Positions 10,601-21,145 of a stretch of 44,935 nucleotides of DNA are shown here, one piece after another. The translations under genes were made by a program, and so were the position numbers. This stretch comes from Zygnema cylindricum (lineage: Eukaryota > Streptophyta > Zygnematophyceae > Zygnematales > Zygnemataceae), in NCBI GenBank assembly GCA_037447655.1, contig JBBHKE010002873.1, positions 263,695-308,629 on the forward strand, given 5' to 3'. Each line of letters opens with the position of its first letter. The stretch's first letter is position 1. Below the pieces are notes generated by a model that was given only the letters and a program-made list of their open reading frames with translations, was not told the origin of the DNA and did not search any database.

Positions 10601-13011
10601 CTACCCTTTACGACAATGTACATAATCTGTTGGGATAATGAGAAAGATGGGGAAAGTTTGCATTTCTAAAAATAATGTGCAAAGTAGTTTTATGTATCTG
10701 GCGTTTATCTTTTGGAACGAGAGCTAAATGTCAAAAAGAGGGTCTAGTCATTAGCTGCAATGTCTAGTTTGTTACACCACCCTTTGTTGTTTATTGACGC
10801 TATTACTTTATTGCATTTAACTATAGTAACTTATGTTTTGCAACGTGGCTCATTGTGGTCCACTTTACTAAATTGTGTTAATAATACTAATTTATGATTT
10901 GGGGTCAAAAAAGCACTCACTCCAATTAAGGGTGATCAACTCTAATATTGATGGCAGTGTAGTTGACTGAATTTTATCTCTACCTTGTAGTGCATGAGTG
11001 GTTGTATCGAAGAATCTTGCTGGCACTTGTCAATTTCATTTTTGATGATTTTTTTTGCTACACCGTGAATTGTTATTAGAGTAAAGAAATTATTAGTGTG
11101 GGGTTTATATTAGTGTTATTAACTCTATTTCAGTTTCGAATGACGCGGTTGTTCTTAAACCGTTTAAATAATTAGCGTTTGAAAATAAACAAGTAGTGTG
11201 ATTAACGCCATTTTGTGGTGTGAAAAGAACCGGCAGTGAATCCGCGTTATTAACGTTAATAAAGATTGACGGTGTATTTCTGTCAGTTTATTTACCATAG
11301 TCCATTTTCTGTCCATTTTTTGCAGTCGCGTGAGTGCTTGTATCAAACATCTTCTCGGCACTTTCCGATTTCATTTTCGATGATTTCTTTTGCTAGTTTG
11401 TTAATGTTCTTGGAAGTGACATTCTAATTCTGTCAGCAACTTTTTGCAGATGGGGCAGTCTTCTCCTTGACTTCTGAAGGAGCTGACGAATCAGTACTTG
11501 CCTGGACTCGGGCAGCTCTTGCTTCTGAAAAAGAGTTGAAACTTATCGGCTGGGATGTATCGATTCTAAATTCCTCATCAAGTCAAAGACGGCTTGAAGC
11601 TCGGGCGGCCATGGCCATGTCACACCTCACAAAACCTGTGAACCGACAGGCGGAGAGACTGGTGAGTGAGTTATTTGAAGGCACAGGACAATTACAGAGA
11701 GTTATAGACAGTTTTTGACTGTTTTGTAGACGGTTTGTTTGACAGTTTTTTTTAACAGATTTTTTGGACAGTTATATGGACATTTTTGAGAGTTTTTGAC
11801 TGTCTATGAGAGCTTTGGACAATTTTAATGAGTTTCAGACAGTTTTAAACAGTTTTAAACAGTTTTAGAAGGGTCTGTCTTCGACCCTGACTTTTAGTGC
11901 TAACCGGCCATGGATCAGGACAATGCATAAAACTATGACGTTCATTTTTAGTTTGTTTTAAAACTTTTGTTGACAAATAAAAAAAAGGCGAAAAAGTCAC
12001 TATTAAATTATTGGAGATTGATTGGAAATCGGCACACTAATTCCAGTATGCAAATTAATTTTTACCTTTTCAGAGCCGCTATTTGAGTGAGCAGCGCCAT
12101 TTATTTGTTGGTCTGAGAACTTGAAACTACATTTTTTGGTGTTTTAACTTTTAGCTTCGAAAGCGTTTGAAGTGATGCAATCAACGTAAAAAAAAAAGAG
12201 TGAAATGGGCTTTCTTTTGGTCAGAATTGGAAGGAAATGCTGATTTTTAAACCTTACGTGGGTGCACACCAGGTCTTTCAGCAGTTGAAATCAGCAACAG
12301 CCAATCTTCTCGCAGGTTACCCTTCTTCCTTGTCGGAAAAGGAGGAGGAGGAGGCGGTTGGAATGTCCAAGAATTGCCTTTCAGACAAACAGGTTGGCCC
12401 TTCTGGGACTATTAGTGTTCTTAATCACCTTTTAGGAAGTCCATTTGGGGCTATGTTACACCGTGAATCATTATTATGAGAGCTAAGAAATTATTAGCAT
12501 GGGGTTTGTATTAGTTTTTATAATTTTAATTTCAGTTCCGATTAACGATTTTGATTGTTTAAAGAATTACGTTATGTCAATTATGTCAATTATTATGTCA
12601 AGAAAAAAACCATAATGCTAGTTAAAGTTCAAGGTCTGGCTCAAGGGGCACAGATAGTGTTATTAAATCTAATAACAAGAGAGGCGGCACAAGTGTCATG
12701 GATTTATCACCATGTTTATGCACTTTCTAGATGTTTTTAAAAATTATTTATCTTGGTATCAGATGCTGTTTATTACATGTGAATTTGATACAATTCTTTG
12801 TGGTTGTCTCACATCGTGAACCATGGAAAGTTCGTGAGAAGTTTTCTTCTGACCGGATCGTTGATGGGTTTTTCAATGGGAACAGGTGAAAAGTGTATCG
12901 AAACAAGTCAGAAATGTCATCGAGGCTGAGAAGTTGGTCCTTCAAAATGCCTTAGCAAGTTTTGAGAAAAGGCTTTCATCCCTCGACCGGGTTTCCAAGA
13001 AACGTCTTTAA
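4665..13011 (+). CDS. SET-domain protein lysine methyltransferase, Rubisco LSMT-like
   Basis: Nine exons in consistent phase: 4665-5018, 6945-7130, 7861-7931, 8269-8425, 9222-9470, 10139-10208, 11450-11661, 12273-12392, 12886-13011 (1545 nt, 514 codons plus TAA). The family uses S-adenosylmethionine to methylate lysines of plastid proteins such as Rubisco or aldolase; the substrate here is unknown. Residues 1-60 are rich in Ser, Arg and Lys, like a plastid or mitochondrial transit peptide. Then come the N-terminal SET part (GHGRLNLQ), the inserted helical region (exons 2-4), the core PWADMLNHT and the tyrosine motif (DSYGPRLSPSELFLDYGFVD) in exon 5, and a Rubisco-LSMT substrate-binding-like helical domain with YPSSLSEKEEEEA in exon 8. 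Exon 6 must end at the GTGCGT donor (10209): this alone gives phase 1 and LPIDGAVFSL with exon 7, although the frame stays open to a TAG at 10264. The ATG at 4665 is the first plausible start; upstream only a TTG is in frame. The length fits the family. Confidence 0.88.
6092..6225. mobile_element. Small foldback element in SET intron 1
   Basis: Two arms of about 40 bp are imperfectly inverted: 'ccactttcgggtcatttc..caatgatt' on the left and 'aatcattg..gatgacccgaaactgg' on the right, with a loop of about 50 bp. No coding capacity. It is either a miniature foldback transposon or a stable intronic hairpin. Confidence 0.65.
6790..6944 (+). repeat. Pyrimidine-rich short repeat ending at the exon 2 acceptor
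   Basis: Degenerate repeats of 'gctcttttaacactct' (12-25 bp units) fill about 150 bp and run directly into 'gtttaacag', the acceptor of SET exon 2 at 6945. Several units contain 'tttaac', so decoy branch points or acceptors are possible. Confidence 0.65.
7091..7375 (+). repeat. 140-bp tandem duplication carrying exon 2 end and donor
   Basis: The last 40 bases of SET exon 2 plus its donor and about 100 bases of intron (7091-7225) recur at 7229-7375. The shared 'ggccagaggtattt' sits at 7123 and 7263, a period of 140. The second copy keeps the GT donor (7271) but is diverged and adds stops if spliced in, so it is an exon-end echo and not a coding exon. Confidence 0.8.
7449..7640 (+). repeat. 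About 112-bp tandem repeat, two diverged copies
   Basis: Blocks 'agcttgt', 'ttcaggcagtc/ttcagtcctta', 'tttcatgc(g/c)gg(g/a)acacca' and 'ctgtggt' occur in the same order from about 7449 and again from about 7560. It is intronic, between SET exons 2 and 3, and directly precedes the 33-bp array. Confidence 0.65.
7641..7838 (+). repeat. 33-bp minisatellite, six copies, before SET exon 3
   Basis: Six tandem 33-bp units beginning 'tcactgagtaaatgtgtgga' fill 198 bp and end 22 bases before the exon 3 start at 7861. Two variants alternate ('gaactttcc' and 'ttacttttc'), giving a partial 66-bp higher-order unit. The length is a multiple of three with no stops, so both strands stay open (LSKCVENELFS on plus), but this is intron sequence. 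Confidence 0.92.
8870..9260 (+). repeat. Acceptor-spanning tandem repeat before SET exon 5
   Basis: Units of about 96-130 bp contain 'gactttttgtcctt', 'tgtttctctgtc' and a block like the exon 5 start. The exon's 'accttaactctggttcca' at 9237 is echoed as 'tcttaatactggttc' (8921), 'cccttaacaccgggtg' (9015) and 'ccttaatatcgacactggttcca' (9148). The echoes are diverged and lack a good AG before the block. Confidence 0.7.
9541..9750. mobile_element. MITE-like element (CAGTGCC family) in SET intron 5
   Basis: About 210 bp homologous to 1846-2036. The ends 'cgtcgttattagtg' and 'cctaataacgatgggcagtg' are inverted repeats, and the inner near-palindrome is 'aatagtgttgttaacacta'. It is non-coding. Confidence 0.65.
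10843..10973. mobile_element. MITE-like fragment in SET intron 6
   Basis: It matches the 2250-2457 element in reverse ('gtggctcattgtggtcca', 'gatttggggtcaaaaaa') and ends 'ctctaatattgatggcagtgta', the CAGTGCC-type terminus next to TA. The other end is not clear. Confidence 0.5.
11062..11290. mobile_element. MITE-like element in SET intron 6
   Basis: It starts 'acaccgtgaattgttattag' and carries 'gaaattattagtgtggggtttatatta', a block also found at 12462-12560 and in the duplicate at 15538-15636. It lies between two diverged copies (period about 335) of an intron segment, 'gagtggttgtatcgaag..gatgattttttttgct' (10994-11061) and its counterpart at 11333-11396. Confidence 0.5.
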
Positions 13012-14027
13012 AGTGTGTGTATGATGCTTTGGAGGCAATCTTTGGAAGTGACAAGACTCTGTAAGTTTTGAGGAAAGGTCAAAAATGTCCGTTTTTTTTT
13101 TTTTTTGTGGATGGTGTTTTGGAGACAATCTTTAAATGGGAGAAGCCTCAGTGAGTTTTGAGAAAAAGGCCGAGAAACCTTTGTATTGTATCTGATGTTC
13201 AAATATTATAATAATATTATAATGTCTTGTCATTCAAATATTTGCGAAATGCCATGATGGTAAGAATATTTGATTTAACGCACAAGAGAAGAAAGGAGAT
13301 TGATAAGAAAATCAGAATCGTGATTTTATCTCTTTGAACCTCTCTTTTGTGAAATTGAGAAACAAAAACAAGGAGAAACCACCTTATATTCCTTGGTACC
13401 GCTGGTTAGAGCAATTTGATTTATGGATTAGTTTTTTAGACAAATGGAGGAAAAAAAAAAATTGAATAGAAGTCTCATACTGGTCCATAGTAGTTGCTAC
13501 TATCTACAACTTTTATTTTGGTATTTAAGGGGAATATGCAACCCGTAAAACAAGCCAAAGGTTTTTATAGACGAGTTATGGGAAACAATTTAATTTTCCA
13601 AGGCTGAAGAAGGGAGATTAACTTATGTTTTTTAGATTCTTGATTAGTGTTTCCTAGTGTTCGGTTTCGATTGTCGCAACTTAAAAAGTTACGTTTTAGT
13701 CTTGAACATAAACCTTTTTTTCAAATGTTAAACAACGATTTTTATTGATGTTTTGGATCAAATTTTTGTTATGTTTCACTTTACCATGTATGCTTTTTCT
13801 TTTTTTCGTTATCTTTATCGCTCTCATGATTTTTTTGTTTTTTTTTTAAAGACATATCCAGGTCCGCGAAATCCGTGGGTTTAACACAAAACTCCAAAAA
13901 GGAATCAAATTACCAATTTAAGATGGAATTTTCCTATATATCGATTTTTGAGTAGTCATTGTGCACCATAGAAGAAAGCTTTTATACTTGTAATAAATTG
14001 TAATAAATAATGTTGTATACTAGGCTT
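11611..14027 (+). repeat. Segmental duplication, copy A (3' end of SET gene)
   Basis: 2417 bp covering the end of exon 7, exons 8 and 9 and 1.0 kb of 3' flank, repeated in the same orientation at 14687-17223. Similarity begins abruptly at 'atggccatgtcaca' and ends at 'gtatactaggctt'. The first 1 kb is almost identical. Intron 7 inside it (11681-11872) is itself a run of 'gacagtttt' repeats. Confidence 0.95.
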
Positions 14028-14686
14028 GGGACAAAACCGTCTCTAACTGATTTGAACTAGTTTTTTAGTTTTATAGTTTGCGGAAAAGGTGTACAATATT
14101 ACGTCACTAGGCACATTGGCGCCGTACTTTAAGCTTCGTGATTTGAGGTTCAGGATTTTGCCAGCCTGGACTGCTCATAAAGTACAATTTTGAGATAATC
14201 GGCCCATTCGAGAGAAGCCGACAGCGAACAAGCCACCAACATATTGAAATCCGTAATTATTAATCCGTAATTAGTAATCCGTAATTAGTCCGTTAATTTA
14301 ACCTGTTTCGCACTTGTACAGCCACGCATATTCTAATGTTTTCAATTTTTTAGTGTTGTGTATCGGTAAAAAAATTATCGCGATAACACCGATACCGATA
14401 GTTATCGGTTATCGAATGGTCAGCGGTCCCGATATATTTGTACTTTCTGTACTTTCTATCCGGAGTGCTTTCTGTCCGGTAAACTGAACGGTAAATTTAC
14501 GAGAAATTTACGGTTTTTTACGGGAAATGTACGGAATTTGACGAAAAAATACGTTGCACTTTTGTAGTACTTTTTGGGCGGTTAACTGAACATAAATTTT
14601 ACGGGAACGTACGGAATTGTACCGATAAACTGATTATCATGGAACGGTAAAAAGACGGCGGACACAAAGTACAACGGATGCAAAAT
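14028..14686. other. Spacer between the SET 3' duplicates
   Basis: 659 bp with no gene. 14345-14440 is rich in 'tatcgg/ccgata' words, including 'ccgataccgatagttatcgg', and 14460-14680 is rich in 'acggtaaatttacgg' words. The spacer has no counterpart after copy B, so it was either present before the duplication or inserted later. Confidence 0.6.
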
Positions 14687-17223
14687 ATGGCCATGTCACA
14701 CCTCACAAAACCTGTGAACCGACAGGCGGAGAGACTGGTGAGTGAGTTATTTGAAGGCACAGGACAATTACAGAGAGTTATAGACAGTTTTTGACTGTTT
14801 TGTAGACGGTTTGTTTGACAGTTTTTTTTAACAGATTTTTTGGACAGTTATATGGACATTTTTGAGAGTTTTTGACTGTCTATGAGAGCTTTGGACAATT
14901 TTAATGAGTTTCAGACAGTTTTAAACAGTTTTAAACAGTTTTAGAAGGGTCTGTCTTCGACCCTGACTTTTAGTGCTAACCGGCCATGGATCAGGACAAT
15001 GCATAAAACTATGACGTTCATTTTTAGTTTGTTTTAAAACTTTTGTTGACAAATAAAAAAAAGGCGAAAAAGTCACTATTAAATTATTGGAGATTGATTG
15101 GAAATCGGCACACTAATTCCAGTATGCAAATTAATTTTTACCTTTTCAGAGCCGCTATTTGAGTGAGCAGCGCCATTTATTTGTTGGTCTGAGAACTTGA
15201 AACTACATTTTTTGGTGTTTTAACTTTTAGCTTCGAAAGCGTTTGAAGTGATGCAATCAACGTAAAAAAAAAAGAGTGAAATGGGCTTTCTTTTGGTCAG
15301 AATTGGAAGGAAATGCTGATTTTTAAACCTTACGTGGGTGCACACCAGGTCTTTCAGCAGTTGAAATCAGCAACAGCCAATCTTCTCGCAGGTTACCCTT
15401 CTTCCTTGTCGGAAAAGGAGGAGGAGGAGGCGGTTGGAATGTCCAAGAATTGCCTTTCAGACAAACAGGTTGGCCCTTCTGGGACTATTAGTGTTCTTAA
15501 TCACCTTTTAGGAAGTCCATTTGGGGCTATGTTACACCGTGAATCATTATTATGAGAGCTAAGAAATTATTAGCATGGGGTTTGTATTAGTTTTTATAAT
15601 TTTAATTTCAGTTCCGATTAACGATTTTGATTGTTTAAAGAATTACGTTATGTCAATTGTGTCAATTATTGTGTCAAGAAAAAAACCATAATGCTAATTA
15701 AAGTTCAAGGTCTGGCTCAAGGGGCACAGATAGTGTTATTAAATCTAATAACAAGAGAGGCGGCACAAGTGTCATGGATTTATCACCATGTTTATGCACT
15801 TTCTAGATGTTTTTAAAAATTATTTATCTTGGTATCAGATGCTATTTATTACATGTGAATTTGATACAATTCTTCGTGGTTGTCTCGCATCGTGAACCAT
15901 GGAAAGTTCTTCGTGGGAAGTTTTCTTCTGACCGGATAGTTGATGGGTTTTTCAATGGGAACAGGTGAAAAGTGTATCGAAACAAGTCAGAAATGTCATC
16001 GAAGCTGAGAAGTTGGTCCTTCAAAATGCCTTAGCAAGTTTTGAGAAAAGACTTTCATCCCTCGACCGGGTTTCCAAGAAACGTCTTTAAAGTGTGTGTA
16101 TGATGCTTTGGAGGCAATCTTTGGAAGTGACAAGACTCTGTAAGTTTTGAGAAAAGGTTGAGAAACGTCCGTTTTTTTTTTTTTTTTGTGGGTGGTGTTT
16201 TGGAGACAATCTTTAAATGGGAGAAGCCTCAGTGAGTTTTGAGAAAAAAGCCGAGAAACGTCCCGTTTTTTTTTTTTTTTTGTGGGTGGTGTTTTGGAGA
16301 CAATCTTTAAATGGGAGAAGCCTCAGTGAGTTTTGAGAAAAAGGCCGAGAAACCTTTGTATTGTATCTGATGTTCAAATATTATAATAATATTATAATGT
16401 CTTGTCATTGAAATATTTGTGAAATGCCATGATGGTAAGAAGATTTGATTTAATGCACAAGAGAAGAAAGGAGATTGAGAAGAAAATCAGAAATCGTGAT
16501 TTTATCTCTTTGAACCTCTCTTTTGTGAAATTGAGAAACAAAAACAAGGAGAAACCACCTTATATTCCTTGGTACCGCTGGTTAGAGCAATTTGATTTAT
16601 GGATTAGTTTTTTAGACACAGAATGGAGGAAAAAAAAATTATGAATAGAAGTCTCATACTGGTCCATAGTAGTTGCTACTATCTACAACTTTTATTTTGG
16701 TATGTAAGGGGAATACGCAACCCGTAAAACAAGCCAAAGGTTTTTATAGACGAGTTGTGGGAAACAATTGAATTTCCCAAGGCTGAAGAAGGGAGATTAA
16801 CTTGTGTTTTTTAGATTCATGATTAGTGTTTCCTAGTGTTTGGTTTCAATTGTCGCAATTTAAAAAGTTACGTTTTAGTCTCGAACATAAACCTTTTTTT
16901 CTAATGTTAAACAAAGATTTTTATTGATGTTTTGGATCAAGTTTTTGTTATGTTTCACTTTACCATGTATGATTTTTCTTTTTTTTCGTTATCTTTATCA
17001 CTCTCATGATTTTTTTGTTTTTTTTTAAAAGACATGGTATTGGTCCTGCATATCCAGATCCGTGAAATCCATGGGTTTCACACAAAACTCCAAAAAGGAA
17101 TCAAATTACCAATTTAAGGTGGAATTTTCCTATATATTGATTTTCGAGTAGTCATTGTGCACCATAGAAGAAAGCTTTTATACTTTTAAAAAATTGTTAT
17201 AAAAAATATTGTATACTAGGCTT
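14687..17223 (+). pseudogene. 3' duplicate of the SET methyltransferase gene (copy B)
   Basis: It contains the last 51 bases of exon 7 with its donor (14687-14737), exon 8' (15349-15468) and exon 9' with the stop codon (15965-16090). The SET core, transit region and promoter are missing, so it cannot make a methyltransferase alone. Exon 8' is identical to exon 8 over the coding stretch and exon 9' differs only by two synonymous changes (GAG/GAA, AGG/AGA), with all splice sites intact. The intron and flank show scattered substitutions and indels. Long transcripts of the parent gene could in principle splice into these exons as alternative 3' ends. Confidence 0.85.
16188..16376 (+). repeat. 94-bp tandem repeat specific to copy B
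   Basis: The segment from 'gtgggtggtgttttggagac' through 'gagttttgagaaaaa.gccgagaaacg' and a T-run occurs twice in copy B (starts 16188 and 16282) but once in copy A (near 13109). It arose after the large duplication, or was lost from copy A. Confidence 0.85.
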
Positions 17224-18072
17224 TTGCGAAATGGCGTCCGTTGGTGGAGACGTCCTCCACGGCCCCTGTACGGAAAAAAGCACACGTAAAAAAGTCACGC
17301 ACAGGCTGGAAACGTACAGTGGGTTTTTTTTTTTGTACTCCGTGCATAAAATTTGTAGAAAACTTCCGACACGTGCGACCGCATCTACCTATTCGCTCAC
17401 CTCAGGGAACTATATTTAAAATCACCTCGCGAGGTGATTTTAAATATAGTTTGAAGATGAGTTGAAAGGACGCGAAAGTGGGTCGAAACGCGCTAGACGA
17501 CAAACTGCAGTACATGTAAAGTTTTAAGGTAACGCAACTTGAACGGTGGAAATTTCATTTTTTTGTACAGTTGCAGATTTTTTCGTTTTTTTCAAAGTTA
17601 AAGCGACACAAAATAACTGTAACTTTAGCACATGGGAAAGTGCCTTTATTTTCTGTCGTTTTCTTCCATAACTTAGAAAAAAACGAGAAAATTTGCAGCC
17701 ATACCAAAAAAATTGAAATACCCACCGTACAAGTTGTGTTACCTTGAAACTTGATATGTACTGGAGTTTGTCGTCTAACGCGATGCAATTTGTCGTCTAG
17801 CGCGTTTCGACTCACTTTCGCGTCCTTCCACCTCATCCTCAAACTTTATATAAAATCACGTCGCGAGGTGATTTTAAATAAAGTTCCGTGAGGTGAGCGA
17901 ATAGGTAGATGCTGTCGCATGTGTCGGAAGTTTTTGACAATTTTTGTGTGCGGAGTACCAAACAAAAAACCCACTGCACATTTCCAGCCTATGCGTGACT
18001 TTTTTCCGTGCGCTTTTTTCTGTACAGGGGCCGTGGAGGGGGTCTCCACCAACGGACGCCATTTCGCAAAAG
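17221..18072. mobile_element. Foldback element with about 330-bp terminal inverted repeats
   Basis: The left arm (17221 to about 17545) and right arm (about 17740-18072) are inverted copies. Outer ends: 'cttttgcgaaatggcgtcc' and 'ggacgccatttcgcaaaag'; both arms continue with 'gttggtggagac', the 'ctattcgctcacct' block and, further in, 'gcgtccttt/aaaggacgcg'. The left arm contains a perfect short palindrome 'aaaatcacctcgcgaggtgatttt'. The central 200 bp is AT-rich without a transposase. No clear target duplication was found. Mutator-like or foldback class is possible. Confidence 0.85.
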
Positions 18073-18489
18073 CGAAGTCCGTGAAAGTGCCTCTTTCTCT
18101 CTCCCTCTCCCACTACCGTGTCTATCTCACAATTCTTGCAATGAAAAACGTCAATAATGGTGTCAAATGAAAAATCTCTAAAATCGATTTCTTTTAGCTA
18201 TTTTTGGGCGTATTTGATGGCAAGTAGAGTGAGAAAGGACAAAAAAACAAAATCGGAAAACCATGGCGGAAAGTTTTAGAATTTGTGACGTCGACGTTGT
18301 CATAATTGAGCGTGACGTCTAGGAGAAAACAAGCAAAAAAGAAAAAAAGAAAGAAAAAAGAACATCAAAACGATTTAACACAGATTTGATTCCTCCCTCT
18401 TCCTCAAGGCATCAAATGAAACGGGTCGGTCATTTATTAATTTACAACAACGATGATAATTAACAAAATCATGGGCTCTAATAGGGGAA
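18073..18489. other. Intergenic, nothing recognised
   Basis: About 420 bp between the foldback element and the reverse transcriptase relic. It has short AT-rich and purine runs ('gaaaaaaagaaagaaaaaaga' near 18340) and no recognisable coding or repeat structure. Confidence 0.5.
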
Positions 18490-19306
18490 CCTAGAGCCCT
18501 TATACCCTATTGAGGAGTAGAATGGATGGAGAGAGAAATCCGTCAGAACACCAGTTGGGCTCATGCGACACATTTGGTGACTTTTACAGGATGGAGTATC
18601 TTAGAAAGTTGCTCTACAAAATGGTGAAAGGCAGGAACAACTTGGTCCGACGAGCCAATGAAATGAGTGTCGTCAACAACCGAAGGGAACAAAGGACGTG
18701 GAAAAGTTGTAGCGGATGCTCTTAGAGCCTAAAGGTGAGCGAGAGGAAAGAAAGGGGATTCTAAAGTGTCACCTTGACGAGTTCCAGTTACTGATTCGAA
18801 TGTGTTGACGTCCCCCAATGGGCCTATGATGGGATAAAGTAACGGACTGGGTTTGGAGTAAAACGCACGGACAAAAGAGATAATTTGGTTAATAAGAGAT
18901 AAGAGACGGTGCGTGCCGGAGCTCACGAAAAATGTTGTTTCGATCGACCGTGTTAAACGCGTTCAAAATGTCCACTTAGAGAACCACCCAATCCAGATGC
19001 AAGTTCAAAAATCGCCAATAAACCGTGGACCACTGCCTCACAACCTCTTGGTGTTGCGACACCAAAATGGTGTGGGGAAAATGATCTTAGAAAGCCCCTT
19101 GAAATTTTAACCACATTAACCTTTCTACAAGATGAAGTAAGACTTCCCCCACAACAATCGGCGAACACCACCAGCATCTCCCTCTCCCTCTCCCTCCCTC
19201 CCTTCGAGACAGCAACATCACGTGCCGCTGCCAAAAGTGGGGCCACGATAGTTGGCGGCACAAGCCCTCGAGCCATCTCTAATTGAGCAGCCATCTTGAA
19301 CAACAA
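18490..19306 (-). pseudogene. LINE-type (non-LTR) reverse transcriptase relic
   Basis: Reading leftward, three frames in succession carry RT motifs. FGVATPRGCEAVVHG resembles the block before motif A; after a frameshift VDILNAFNTVDR holds the motif A aspartate (about 18930-18990). A further frame gives TGTRQGDTLESPFFPLAH (motif B, about 18740-18800), and then SVVDDTHFIG, the catalytic DD (codons at 18669-18674). At least two frameshifts and stops break the frame, and no endonuclease or 3' tail was recognised, so it is an inactive internal fragment. The motifs fit non-LTR retrotransposons better than retroviral or LTR elements. Confidence 0.8.
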
Positions 19307-19593
19307 ATCAAGGCCTTACGATGGATTTTCTAGAGGGAAAACATCTATTATAGATTATGTGTTATTATATGTTGTTTTCTACTATATTATTAGCTATTAT
19401 ATTATTTTCCTAGCTCATATACCGTCTCCTAGGGTCCCTCTAGCTGAAAGACATAACCACAACTTTAGCAAAGGTATCTTGGTCGAGATCTAAGGGTTCC
19501 AAAGGCCAACAAATGGCAAAACGTCATTGAGTCCCAAGAGTATATAGGGGTCCAGGAGGCGAAAACAGTTCAAAAAATATAAAAGGGCGAAAA
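19307..19593. other. Intergenic, nothing recognised
   Basis: AT-rich sequence with 'ttattatatgttgtttt' type runs between the RT relic and the MITE cluster. No gene was found. Confidence 0.5.
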
Positions 19594-20213
19594 TACAGTA
19601 CACCGCGAATCGTAATTAGAGTAAATTACTCTAATTCGGTCGCTCGAAATTTAGACTCTACGACATCAAATAGAGTAAACGATTCTAGTTTTTTCATTAT
19701 TCTAATTTGGGTGAGTTTAATTAGCGTAAAAAATTGTAACATAGGTTCGTTTTAAATAGTGTGGAGTACGAACGACGTTCCACCGTGCAAAAGTGTACTT
19801 TCTTAAGTAAAAAGGTACAAATAATGATTTAATAGAATCGTGCTCGCACGTGAAATCGCACTAAACGAAAAATCAATCACATCGAAAAAAAGCCGTTCGC
19901 ATAACTCTCCGTCGACAGCATCGTCGTCAGTGTGAACATTAACTGACATTCAGCGCGACAAATGATTCTAGCGTCATAATGACGTCAAAACTATACGGAC
20001 TGACAGATTTTGAACGTCTACGTAATTTAGTGTTCAAAATTTCAGCGCAGATAATTATAGCCGACATAGCCCAATATAGAGTACTTAAATGAGTAAAATT
20101 CCTCTGTGAAAAAGTTCAATCACATAAATTAGAGTTCATTACTCTAATTGTTTTCTTTTATTTTTTTACTCTAATTTTTTCATTACTCTAATTACAATTC
20201 GCGGTGTACTGTA
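19594..20213 (+). mobile_element. 620-bp MITE, left arm of a giant palindrome
   Basis: The ends are 'tacagtacaccgcgaatcg' and its inverted form 'attcgcggtgtactgta', next to TA. The interior includes 'ctctaattcggtcgctcgaaattt' and 'gccgttcgcataactct..gtcgacagcatcgtcgtcagtgtgaac'. The next element is the same sequence inverted, so the pair forms a 1.26 kb inverted repeat. Confidence 0.9.
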
Positions 20214-20852
20214 CACCGCGAATCGTAATTAGAGCAATGAAAAAATTAGAGTAAAAAAACAAAAAAAAACAATTAGAGTAATTGACGCTAATTTATGTGA
20301 TAGAGCTTTTTCAACTATGAAGTTTACTCTAATTTATTTAGTTATTCTATATTGGGTTATGTCGGCGATAATTATGTGCGCGATAATTATGTGCGCGACA
20401 ATTATGAACACTAAATTACGTAGACGTACAAAATGTGTCAGTCCGGTATAGTATTGACGTCATTATGACGCTAATAATATTTGTCGCATTTAATGTCAGT
20501 TAATGTTCACACTGACGACGATGCTGTCGACGGACGAGAGTTATGCGAACGGCTTTTTTTCGATGTGATTGATTTTTTTGTTTAGTGCGATTTCACGTGC
20601 GAGCGCGATTCTATTAAAGCATTATTTGTACCTTTTTACTTATAAAAGTACAATTTTGCACGGTCAGACGTCGTCCGTGCTCCACACTATTTAAAAATAA
20701 CCTATATTAGAATTTTTTACGCTAGTTAAACCTCACCTAAATTAGAATAATGAAAAAATAAGAATCGATTACTCTATTTGATGTGATAGAGTCGAAATTT
20801 CGAGCGACCGAATTAGAGTAATCTACTCTAATTACAACTCGCGGTGTACTGT
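20209..20852 (-). mobile_element. 640-bp MITE, right arm of a giant palindrome
   Basis: Inverted copy of 19594-20213, sharing the 'ctgta' at the junction. It holds 'ttcacactgacgacgatgctgtcgac' and 'ttcgagcgaccgaattagag', the mirror of the left arm. Divergence between arms is modest, with short indels such as the doubled 'cgataattatgtgcg' near 20370. Confidence 0.9.
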
Positions 20853-20908
20853 CGCTCCCGTTCTAAAACTGTACGATTGAAATATTTTTTTGTTCGTACT
20901 TTTCCATC

Positions 20909-21145
20909 TACAGTACACCGTGTATCGCTATTACTATTAGTGTTAATGTTTTTTTTGCCAGTTAAATCATCTTTTATTTGTACACACTGGTCGGATTGTG
21001 AATCTAACGGTTGAGATTGAAAGGTAAGATTCTCAGCTTCCGATTGACGGTCTCAAATTGAAAATCCGACAAGTGTGTACGGAGAAAATATGTTTTAAGT
21101 GGCGGAAAATTTATTAACACTAATAGCGATTCGCGGTGTACTGTA
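20909..21145 (+). mobile_element. 237-bp MITE (short type)
   Basis: From 'tacagtacaccgtgtatcg' to 'cgattcgcggtgtactgta'. The interior 'gattctcagcttccgattgacggtctc' is the reverse complement of part of 21685-21915. Same family as 4308-4477. Confidence 0.9.

Noticed and set aside
12237-12479. Stand-alone 80-codon open frame beginning MLIFKPYVG, also at 15313
   Set aside because: It is an exon (12273-12392) read together with flanking intron; the start ATG lies in the intron before the acceptor caccag.
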